Assembly: GCA_021234155.1 (NCBI GenBank)
Contig: JAJEKV010000058.1
Span: forward strand, 631,814 to 695,813
Length of the DNA: 64,000 nucleotides
Reading direction: 5' to 3'
Source of the DNA: Isoetes taiwanensis
Lineage: Eukaryota > Streptophyta > Lycopodiopsida > Isoetales > Isoetaceae
Position 1 is the stretch's first letter. Each line of letters begins with the position of its first letter. The notes under the pieces were generated by a model. That model worked only from the letters and a program-made list of their open reading frames with translations, did no database searches and was not told the origin of the DNA. The translations under genes and the position numbers were made by a program. This document shows positions 33,501 through 42,957 of this stretch, in pieces.

Positions 33501-33895
33501 GGCAGTCGATGCGGGTTGGAGATTATTTTGCATCATTCACATCCCGGACAATTATGAAAGGATCCCTTATTATCTCATCCGGTTACGTAAGAAGTGAAAC
33601 ATGCCCTCGAAGAAGACACCAAGGATGACTATGGAAATGAATTTTATTGTGGTAATGAAGTTATAGCTGGTAACTACTTTGAATTGATTCACGGTTGCCA
33701 TCAAAAAATGCAGGCTTATTCAAGGAAAGAAGGTTCTTGTCCATCCCGAAATCGATGGTGGGGTGAGATTTCCATTGGAGCCATCAAACATAAGATTAAA
33801 GGTACATCTTATGCATATGAACCCGACTAACTATTGGCATGAAATGTTCTTTGGGAAATTTGCGAGAGATTGTAGAATCTACATAATACGTTAAC
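30530..33895 (+). pseudogene. Broken DDE-like transposase gene (DFSENY / ISDD / HGKG family)
   Basis: Pieces on the plus strand line up as one protein. N-terminal part (30,530-31,294): basic and helical, with LTPKQQSIFARRLLQDKR. Core (about 32,360-33,300): a Cys pair (CGNCGKQL), FVYHNFVAHWRAKQF, then VDFSENYTLKPFNEIQAQHW near 32,686, HFFISDDKTHDTHFVQKAF near 32,823, CAAQFKSRRAFYHVTRY near 32,951 and MHWNFFGSG followed by GHGKGTHDG near 33,026. C-terminal part (33,480-33,895): PDNYERIPYYLIRLRK, then EDTKDDYGNEFYCGNEVIAG. This motif order belongs to a widespread group of transposase-like proteins, and the conserved acidic residues fit a DDE catalytic triad. I cannot name the superfamily. At least four frameshifts or stops disable it, and an AT-rich duplicated segment (31,550-32,090) splits it. 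No terminal repeats were found. Confidence 0.65.
31573..31702 (+). repeat. About 65-bp tandem duplication
   Basis: Two copies of 'cagaataaagatg', 'ttttattttgtaac' and 'tgatgtaaagtttgta' in order. A second short duplication ('tgtatatttgtttacatgta') follows at 31,778-31,838. Confidence 0.8.
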
Positions 33896-33899
33896 CTGT

Positions 33900-35120
33900 T
33901 GTTGAAGTAACTTTTCTATGCACTAAGGCATGGACTTGCAAACTGAATGTAATCAGAATGTGAACCAGATTAAAACACAAACATTAATATATTGTTTATA
34001 TAGTTCCAAGACTGTTATACTTAGTGTAAGTTGTAAAAAACACTGTAAGCAGAAGGTCTCAAGATTCAAGATTCAAGACTCAAGATTCATCCAGAAGGTC
34101 CTGCAGTGTGAGATCAGCAATGGTCCTGTTCCCGAAAATTGTGAGAAGAGTGTCCAGGACAGCTGTTTGGAAGTTGGTGAAGTCTAACAGAAGCAAGACA
34201 TGTGCTTCTACTTACATTTGCCATTTATGATAGAGATTGGTAAAGTATGGTTTGAGGCTATTGAATCTCCAAACCTCAGCCCTTTTCAGCACTTTGTTGA
34301 TTGCTTTTGCATGCACAACTTCCTATTTAAGTTGAATACTTAAACAAACTAAAGAATATTCCTTTGAAGGTAATAAGGAATATTCCTGATAACTAGGCGC
34401 TAAGGAATATTCCTTTCAATGCAATAAGGAATATTCCTTTCAAGGTAATAAGGAATATTCCTTGTTATCTCTATATTGTTGACTCACGCTTTACCAAACA
34501 CAATATGCATAGGTACACAATATGCCTTAACATAATCCATTCATTTGGCATTTGTTGATTTGGCAATTGTTGATTTGGCAATTGTTGATTTGGTAACATG
34601 TGGAACATTGAATGCATGTGGGATATTTGAGCCTATTACTAAAAAAAAAGGGTGGACTAGGATTACATCTTGGACAGTTATGACACGCTGGCCTGTAACT
34701 GAAGATTACAAGCCAGCGAGCCATAACTTTTCAACATCTAATCTCTATCCACACTTATCAATGAAGCAGCAAAACCCTATTTATATATGCGCACGATTTT
34801 TGTGATATATGCATGTGGGATATTGCTAACTTTGTGTTAGGGTTGTGCTAACTGCATACCAAGCAATTGGTCTCATAATATGGCTCAACCTATACATTTT
34901 ACATTTGCAAAAATATTGAGGTGGGTGGATCGGCTCCCGAGGTGTGAAATCTTATGCATGGATACATCCCTTTCCTCTTCTGCCTAATTCCCAAAACAAA
35001 ATCGTATGCATGCAAACATCCCTTTTATTCCCAAAATTCTGCCCTGCAGCTTCATTCCGTCCCCATCGTCTATTCCGCCATCTCCTTCACTCCTTCCCCA
35101 TTCCGTCCATCTCCTTCACT
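33900..35120. other. No gene seen apart from the palindrome array
   Basis: Small tandem repeats of 'caagattcaagattc' (34,060-34,090) and 'ttgttgatttggcaa' (34,552-34,592) are present. No coding family was recognised. Confidence 0.45.
34351..34464. repeat. Five phased AAGGAATATTCCTT palindromes
   Basis: Five copies of a palindrome with core GGAATATTCC (first copy AGAATATTCC) have cores starting at about 34,353, 34,377, 34,404, 34,428 and 34,452, a spacing of 24-27 bp. Between them are short linkers such as 'aaggtaat'. There is no gene in the immediate vicinity. Each unit can extrude as a small hairpin or act as a dyad-symmetric binding site. Confidence 0.9.
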
Positions 35121-35126
35121 TCCGCC

Positions 35127-35420
35127 ATGGCCAAGTTCAAGACCACACTCCGCAGGAACACTATCCCGGCCATTGTGCTCCTCCCCCCCCGACCAACGGT
35201 CCTCCTCTTCCTCGGAGGGATCCGTGTCTTCCTCCCGAGAATCCGTGTCTTCCTCCTCGAGGCCACCCGGTTCTGATCGGTGAGAAGTTCACTCCACCAG
35301 AGGTGGAGAAGCTCATCATGGATCATCAGGCTGTCGCTTCGTTGGGTGATCGAGTGGGTGCATGAGGCTTACCTCGGCGAGGGCGACTCCTCGAAATGAA
35401 GATGTATGCCATGGAGGGCG
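35127..35420 (+). CDS. Unidentified Pro/Ser-rich N-terminal frame
   Basis: An ATG at 35,127 opens MAKFKTTLRRNTIPAIVLLP, followed after a C-rich run by a Ser/Pro-rich tract. In an overlapping frame, RGHPVLIGEKFTPPEVEKLI leads to a helical acidic stretch (EWVHEAYLGEG). GC content is well above that of the flanks. The frame switches near the poly-C run suggest a damaged N-terminal coding exon, perhaps of a transposon protein. No domain is recognisable. Confidence 0.25.
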
Positions 35421-35860
35421 ACCTTCATATAGAGCTGAAGATGGCACGAAGATCAAGCCTTGTTTTTTAAGTAAACCACGGTTTCAATTTTTTTGGTAAT
35501 AGTCCTTGTGACTATTCTTTGTAAAACTTTTAATTCAACTTGTTTTGCAATAGTCCTTGTGACTCCATTTTTGTAAAGCTTTTTCATTAATGACGAACTC
35601 CTCTTCTCAAATTTTATTGTGACTATTTTTTTTGCTTTAACTGTTCTCTGAGTTTCCACTGTTCTTTTAGTTAACTGAACTATTTCTATCCTTTTCTGTA
35701 TAGATATAAGAAACATGTTTGGTACTTAGTTCAGAGTATTTTTCTTTAAATGCATCTTGAAGCATCTGAAGCACCTGCCAAAAATTTCTGGATGTTGGTC
35801 CAGAAACCTCTTGAACAATACCATCTGCATGAAATGAACACTAAACTATTAGGGTGTGTA
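35421..35860. other. No gene seen
   Basis: AT-rich; 'aatagtccttgtgact' occurs twice (35,496 and 35,549). Confidence 0.45.
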
Positions 35861-35875
35861 TACCATACCAAACAT

Positions 35876-36350
35876 GCACCATACCATGCCCCACACTATC
35901 ATATTCACTAGAACGAGCACATCCCACCACACACCACACCATTCACCACACACCCCACCACACACCACACACCATACACCATAGACCATACATCAACTAT
36001 CATATTCACCAGAACGAGCACATCCCACCACACACCACACCATTCACCACACACCATACACCATAGACCATACACCAACTATCATATTCACCAGAACGAG
36101 CACATCCCACCACACACCACACCATTCACCACACTCCCCACCACACACCACACCATTCACCACACACCATACACCATACACCAAATGGTGGAGTGTGGAG
36201 CGGTGGTGGAGTGTGGTGGTGGGGGGTGGTGGTGGTGGGGTGGTGGTGGGGGGTGGTGGTGGTGGTGTGTGTAGTGGTGTGTGGTGGTATGATGTGGTGT
36301 GGTGGAGTGTGGTGGGGTGTGGTGGTGTGGTGTTGTGGGGTGTGGTGTGG
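35876..36350. repeat. CA-rich to TG-rich strand-switch repeat
   Basis: From 35,876 to about 36,185 the top strand is almost free of G and built from ACCACAC-type words, including about three copies of a longer unit with 'cagaacgagcacatccc' and 'accacaccattcaccacac'. At about 36,186 it flips abruptly to the complementary composition (GGTGGTG, GTGTGGTGGAGTGTGG) until 36,350. The halves can pair as a large imperfect hairpin. The GGTGGTGGGGGGTGGTGG-like core at about 36,214-36,256 has strong G-quadruplex potential. Open frames across it are composition artefacts. Confidence 0.85.
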
Positions 36351-36516
36351 TACAAGGTCACAAAATATATCAGTCGAAACAATCAAGTAACTGTTTTGAT
36401 TGACCAAAAAGGGTACAAGGCTTCTTTAAATCAGAAATCTTTTTTCTTCAAAAAAAAAAAAACTTACATAGTCATAAAGTATACTATCAGTAGTATACTA
36501 TTCAACATAGTATCAT

Positions 36517-38791
36517 TTACACATTCCTTATGATAGGAAATGTGAACACATATATAAGCCTGTTACATAGTTCATCTTGCAAAATCAGATACTCAGACTC
36601 ATGATCATTTCGAAATCGGAGGAGGGCTTGATACGTCGTTCTTTTCGGATTGGCATCACAATGCATGACCAAAGCATCTATTAGAAATTGTCGTCGTGAC
36701 AGGGCGTATTCATGAGAGAACCATTTAGATGTAATCTGTGACATCCATAAATAAGGTTAGAAATATTTAAAGGAACATGAGATGCAGTACATACAAGGGA
36801 AGGCATACAACTTACTTCCATATCTCTACCAGAGACAAGAGCTTCAACATATTTGTGCATAAATCCCATCACATACAACCCACATGATGTTAAATCGGAC
36901 TCTTTGTGGCACCTCTACTTGCTTGAATCGATTAACATTATTTCTCTTCATGAAATCGGCGCCTCTAGATACTTGGCCGTCGATGTGGTTAACATTTGTG
37001 TGTGCAACCTACATATCACGAAATTTAGCGGACCCGAATTAGCGAAGAAAAGCAAAGCAACAACTTAAAGTATTACATACCCTTTGATTGCTTTTTAGTT
37101 AAATGATAACCTGTAAGAGGATTCAAGGCGTGAATTCTGGGTGCGGTAGGATCTTGAATCGGATGGTGCGGCGTAAAACAGCCAGCACAAAATGGTCATT
37201 CTCAAGGATAGGTGCAAGGATATGATGGCATTTAGCTACCACAATCCCCTTCATCCCCGATTTCACTATTTCAATGACATTCGGTGATCCTTCACCGATT
37301 CACCCTTTCTTTTTCTTTCTTTGGTAGCTTCTCTAAACCTTATATAGTTGTAAGCGGGGATAAAAAAAGATTTTGCTCTTCCACTTTCGAAAGGCAATGT
37401 CTCATACAAGCATCTGGATTAGATTAAGATTAACATTAGAGACAAGGAATAGCAACAAATACATTTTCGGTTACAACCGGGTTATTACACGCCATAAAGA
37501 TCCAATGGCGGCTACTCATTTTAGAGTTAGTTGCACATAAAATTGCTATGTCGGATGCAACCACTTTCATTTCAGCCCGGCGGGACGGTTCTTGAATGGC
37601 GTCCATAAGTTTATCCTTGTCATCATTTACGTTTGTCGGATCCAAGATGTTAGTGTCATATTAACAATTGATCCATGACAATAAAGCATAAATTGATACC
37701 TTCCAATCTCTGTTTCCAATGGTTTAGACACACAAAAAAGAGTAGAATATAATAAGCTCTTGAAGTATAAGTAAGTCAATGTTAGTGTCATATTAACAAT
37801 TGATCCATGACAATAAAGCATAAATTGATACCTTCCAATCTCTGTTTCCATGGTTTAGACCTGCAAAAGCGAGTAAAATATAATAAGCTCTTGAAGTATA
37901 AGTAAGTCAATGTAAGCTAGCAATTACCGCTTTGCAACGGATGTCCTGCTACGGTTTGCACTCTCTTTTTCCAAATTTGTTTTGGCATCACCAGTGACCA
38001 TAAATTTAGTCGTTGCCTTGGTTTTGCAATCTCAAAGGCTTCTTCAACATCATCTAGCTCCTTTGAATCGCCGCAAGTCTCTCGAAGACAAGAAAGTGCT
38101 TCATTCTAATGTTTTGAAAGCAAGACAAAAAAAGAAACACGTGCACGCCAAAGAACAAGCCTTTTCCTCAACTTGAAAAACAAAGACTTCAGGTTGTTTT
38201 CAATGTCGTCACCAACATCTTCGATAATTTTATCTAAACACGTCAACGTAAGTTTCAAAATACAAAAAAAAAAAAAAAATAAAACCACGAAAAAGGAGAG
38301 AGAATTACTTTTACGGGCTTTCGACTAGTTGCTCAATAATAGCGGCTTCGGCTTCAACGGTGGGATCTCTTTTTGGAAAACAACCTCTGCTCACGCAAAA
38401 TATTGAACATTAGTGAACTCTAACTACAACGGATGCAATCTTAATGTAATCGAAATGTAATCACCCTACCTTCCACATACCCCTCTGTCTCCAAATCCTG
38501 CGACCCATTGCTTATGAGTTGTTGCAATTCTCAAAGGTGATGTAGATGTGGATGGACTTCCAACATCGATAGCGCGACATCTTTTGTGCCGGGTTCAAAA
38601 ATTGGGATGTCCGAGAATGGTAAATGCAACCCCTTCTCAATAACATTCTTCTTTTCACCTACAACATGAAATTTTGCTATATTGAAACTTAAGCATAGTG
38701 CACGAAAACATGAATTGTTTAGTTTACCTGCAGTTTTACTTCTTCCTTTCTTGATACTACCCATGTCTGCATTGACACAATTGGGTGTCAA
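36517..38791 (-). pseudogene. Ulp1 (C48) protease gene, 3' exons
   Basis: Several exon-like minus-strand pieces belong to a transposon-type Ulp1 cysteine protease. The catalytic His lies in ILENDHFVLAV (near 37,200). After one shift, PRIHALNPLTGYHLTKKQSK corresponds to the region of the catalytic Asp, with Asn at the usual DSL position, and ends at a GTATGT donor near 37,080. The catalytic Cys is in SDLTSCGLYVMGFMHKYVEA (about 36,903-36,845). A following exon is 36,744-36,517. Upstream exons include MGSIKKGRSKTAG between good splice sites (about 38,767-38,729) and the GEKKNVIEKGLHLPFSDIPI exon from 38,658. C48 proteases remove SUMO-like modifiers and are carried by plant MULEs and some CACTA elements. 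Frameshifts and a 135-bp duplication make this copy doubtful. Confidence 0.6.
37648..37918 (-). repeat. About 135-bp tandem duplication inside the Ulp1 gene
   Basis: Two adjacent copies share 'gtgtcatattaacaattgat', 'accttccaatctctgtttcc' and 'taataagctcttgaagtata'. The copies differ at a few positions. It duplicates an exon edge, since both copies keep the same short open frame. Confidence 0.85.
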
Positions 38792-39009
38792 TAAGAAATG
38801 TAAACACTTGATTCAGAATCAAGGGGAGATGTAGAGTAGATAGAAGCAAAATCCGAAGAAAAAACAATCAGATGCAAATCAAAACAGAACAAATGTTAAT
38901 TACATGCAAGTAGGTTTTTACTACAGGCAAACTTTCTGCTGATAATGTAACGACAAAATAGAAGTACATTAGTGTACATAGCTATCACTATTACCCCAAA
39001 ATCTGATCT

Positions 39010-39430
39010 ATGTGTAGTTTTTTGCTGTCTTTTTTGCAAAAAAACAATACTTAAAAGCCACCCATAGTAATGTTCCGAAAATGCTAGAAACAACGGGTGT
39101 TTTTTAGTGTACTTTTTCACACACAAAAAACGTGTAGTTTTTATGCGTTGTTTTTAGACAAAAACAACCCGTAATTTTTATGTATTGTTTTCACGTGGTT
39201 TTTAAGAAAAACATGTAAATTTTATGTATAGTTTTTGCTAAAAAATAAAAACTATGTATGGTTTTTAGATGTGGTATTCACTTAAAAACAATGCATGGTA
39301 TGTAAACTTTTTAGCATAGTTTTCCTTCAATTGTCCACATGTTATTTTCATTGTTTATAGGGCAACCACGTATTATTTTTTCGTAAAATAACACATGTTT
39401 TTCTCTAATGTAGTTTTAAACAAGGTGTGG
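39010..39430. repeat. Left subterminal repeat block of CACTA element
   Basis: Many degenerate copies of GTGTAGTTTTTA / GTTGTTTTTAG words, the complement of the AAAAACNACAC words near the right end. CACTA transposases bind such subterminal arrays. Confidence 0.7.
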
Positions 39431-39979
39431 ATTTTATACAAAATGACAAATATAAGAAACTTTACAGTGCTGTTTTTAGTTGTGATAAAGAAAGAGAATT
39501 ACACTGCAATGGTAACAAATAAATTATTGCATTGTCTAATGAGTATACATTTCCCATTTCAAATTTTTAGTATATACAATCACATATTGTTCATTTCAAA
39601 AGTATCGTCTTATTTTCAAATACTAGATTCCAAACTTTACAAGCTCAAAATGAGCAATCTATTATGAAATATAGTCTACAATGTATAAAATGTAAAGTAG
39701 CAAAGAACAATATAAGGTAATTCACAATATAATGTGATCGACAATTTACAATTAGCTTTATGCTTTAAAAACAGGGGGCGTCCATATCTGCAATGCCAGA
39801 AACAAGCATATAAGTAAAAATATCTGGAAGCAAAAGAAGATTCTGAAACCTACAAGAATATTTTTGTGTTTCCTGTTTGCAACATAAACATGAATGTTCT
39901 CTGCTGTCCTCTAAAATTTGAAGAACCACAAGTGAGATGCAAATAACAAATAGAGAAGAACACCAGTTATACCTGAAAC

Positions 39980-40140
39980 ACGGTAGTCTTGAAGCAGTTA
40001 ATGAGGCCCTTCGTTATTGGCAAGATTGCAAGTGCTTGCTGTCAAAAGACCTGGTTTTCAGATTCCAGATTAGAGAGTCTTTCTTCTAATCTGGGTTGCA
40101 GCAATAACAGTAATTAAGTCATCTTCCTTTGGCCAATCAA
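39980..40140 (-). pseudogene. Captured myosin XI coiled-coil fragment
   Basis: On the minus strand about 40,095-39,985 reads LEERLSNLESENQV, one stop, then QQALAILPITKGLI and KTTVFQ. This matches the end of the plant myosin XI coiled coil (LExKxSNLESENQVLRQQALxISPxxK) just before the globular cargo-binding tail. Myosin XI drives organelle transport on actin. A stop replaces the expected LR codons and no motor or DIL domain is present, so this is a gene scrap. It lies inside the CACTA-type element, consistent with capture of host sequence. Confidence 0.6.
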
Positions 40141-41583
40141 AGTTCTTGACAAGAGAAGGCAGAAAAAGAAGAACAAAAGATAGTAAAAGCATAATGAGAA
40201 AGTGAATATATGCCAATAATGGTCTTGTAGATTCTTAGCCTAACAAATAGGCAAAAACAGGTTTGTTGGAGAGGAGGCAGAGATTTCTCAATCCCATTAC
40301 TGATAGCACATCAAATACCTTTATAGTTTGGCTGCTTATTGGAATTACAATCTTGAATGCCATCAAATCAGACACTGGGGGTGTAGAAGAAAACCCTTCA
40401 AGGCATGTATACATCAAATACCTTTGCACAACTTTTTGTGTCCCTCTTTCTCATCAGAAATCACTGCGAGTGCTCTCCGGCATTTGCCCTTGCTTCAAGA
40501 GTAACAACCAAACCCTGATCGAATCCCACACACGCACATGCGAGTCTCAAGCTAAGAAAAATTCCAAAAAATAAAATAGAGCATGGAGATACCATAAGGG
40601 TGCCAATCTGGAGTCCGGTCTTCTTCCTGTATCAAAGGTAATTCCTTGAGCTCTGCCATGGCCATTGTTTGCTGCCAGAGCTTGTCATACAGGCTGCAGC
40701 TTCGCCTCTGAATCTCTATTTGCCTCCATGCTCCCTATTCCGGTGCCTCCATACTCCCTATTTGCCTTAATCTGACAAAAGAAAACAGGGAAGGTTTCGA
40801 TCCTTCAAATCTGACAACAGAAAACAATGAAAAGCAAAGACAGGGGGCGGGAGTGCTCGGGATGCGCTGGAATGGCCGGAGTTAGATCCGCCAGGGGGCC
40901 GGAGTAGGAGGCTGCTGGAGTCGACATGCACAATATGCTGAATAGGGTTTCGAATGCAGATGTGCTGAAAAGGGTTTCGTACGGGAACATAATACACGCA
41001 TTTGAAATTATCCCGCCCTCTTTATGCACTCTCTTTATTATTATGCATTATGGAGTATACACGCAAGATAATTTCAAATGCGTGTATCATGTTCGCATTG
41101 GTCAAATTTAAATTAGGGAGTATACATGCGGGATAATTCAAATGTGTGTATTATGTATTAGTCAAATTTAACATAATGCACACTCTTTATTATTATTATT
41201 ATTATTTTTGTTCATTGGATCCTAGCATATTCTCAAAAATATACCCAATCTAGGGTGGGAAAAATTACACAGATCCGCATATTGATGCTTCCCATATGCA
41301 AATAGTATGTATAAAAATACGTTTCAAAAAGGTAAATACATGGCCCTAGACCATTGCAAGTAGAGGAAAATCCATGAGGGAATTTCTTGAGGCGGCGTCC
41401 AAGCGGCGAAGCTGTAGTGCCACCGAAGGAATATTCTCAAGGGAATATTTTGAGGCAATGGACTTTCCCTTACGGAATGCAAGGTTGAGCAAATTACACT
41501 CCGGCACGTGGTAAGTGTGAAAATCTTATTCTTTACTCTGTTTCGGTAGTAAGTACAATTCTGGCATTTTACAGAGATTCAAG

Positions 41584-41820
41584 TCACAGAGTTGCATTTC
41601 GCATAGGTTCAAGGTGGTTTATGCATAGAAGGTTGTTAACTACATAAGCCATAGCCATCACCACAATCAGAGAACGAAATGCTTTATTTTTGCGACCTTT
41701 GGAAGTTGTGGCTATGGTGGCTTTATCTTCTGCAGCGCCGAACATAGATCCCCATAAGCCCCTTCCCATCCTCTTCTTTGTCAAATTTTTACCTGCAATA
41801 GGCGGTTCCAATAGGTTCAA
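41584..41820 (-). CDS. Unidentified basic frame inside CACTA element
   Basis: The exon-like frame after a TTGCAG site reads KNLTKKRMGRGLWGSMFGAA, then TTSKGRKNKAF and a hydrophobic stretch (SLIVVMAMAYVVNNLL). It could be a captured host exon with a membrane-anchoring end. I do not recognise the family. It has no neighbours that would make a gene. Confidence 0.25.
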   Translation of the reverse strand: MNLLEPPIAGKNLTKKRMGRGLWGSMFGAAEDKATIATTSKGRKNKAFRSLIVVMAMAYVVNNLLCINHLEPMRNATL

Positions 41821-42185
41821 TTTCTATGGGCATGTTTCCTGCCCTCCTTCCACTCTTCCTAATTCTTGCACAAGTTAATCTACAGATATGGCCATTGGAC
41901 AAAAGAACAACAAGTGTGCATTACGTATGGTTAGTGATAAATTAGGTTAAGTGATACCTTTTGAGTTTTTTTTTAAGTTTTAACCATTGGATTATAAACC
42001 ATTGAATTGTCAAATATATAAACAATAAATACCTGAAAATGTACAAATACATCCCGGACTCACTGGTTTACAAAATCAAGGCTTTACTGCTGAGCTCCGG
42101 TCGCAGTCTCCCACAAACCTCCAGACCTCCTCCTTTGGTTCACCCATAGTCGACCTAAAGCTTTGCATGCATCAATGTCCACTAA

Positions 42186-42479
42186 TTATTTTGAAGGATA
42201 ATATAGGATGTGTGCATTAGCAAGGCAATGGAAGAAGGATTCGGCAACGATGATGGCACCGTGAAGCAGTTTGTCTCTCCAATTGTAAGGCAAGCCCCCA
42301 AGCTTCTGTACTGGCGCATGAGAATCAGAGTAGAAGATGCACGCATTTTTGTTGGTAGGTTTCATTGCCTTGACAAGTAGGGAACATAATTCTGCATGAT
42401 ACAGTGGAACACAAAACTCATAGATTTGCATCATCTCAGGAGCAAGCACAATCTTGGGCTGGTTCTCATTTCGACGCAC
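42186..42479 (-). pseudogene. RNase H-like fragment
   Basis: The 97-codon frame contains YHAELCSLLVKAM then NACIFYSDSHAPVQKL, resembling the AExxALxxAL ... IxSDSxxxxxxL pattern (Glu and Asp catalytic residues) of RNase H domains at the end of plant retroelement polyproteins. The DEDD set is incomplete. It is probably a LINE remnant inside the CACTA-type element. Confidence 0.35.
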
Positions 42480-42957
42480 TACTAAATATCATGTGCTATA
42501 GAGTGCAGTCTGTTTGAGCAGTTTGGCTTGCTTTCTATCCACAAAAATGATAGAGTGCACACAGAGGATGGAGCCATTCAGGTTGATCAATTGGTGGCTT
42601 AAACAACATATGCAGGTCTTATTCTAACACAATAGAAATATAAAATAAACAAGACAGGGAAGTTAAGCTTAGCATTGAGGCCTTTGACAAACTAAAAGAA
42701 TGCATATTTGCAATATTTCCCTTCCCTTAAAGATAAGGTTTCTCAAAATCAATAGTGCCATTTAATTCTGTTATTATACAACATTATAAATCTACATCAA
42801 AAAATAAATATGACATCTTATAATAGGACCAATAGTATATTGTTCAAAATGCTTATACTTATAACAAGTTTTTGAGCACTAAGTAGTTGTTGAGCAAGTC
42901 ACGGGTACTTTACAGGTTCTTTTGAGTATGATAAGCAGGTGAGTAGGACCTCAGGGT

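Noticed and set aside
36050-36533. Overlapping frames rich in His/Pro/Thr or Gly/Val/Trp
   Set aside because: Compositional artefacts of the CA/TG strand-switch repeat.
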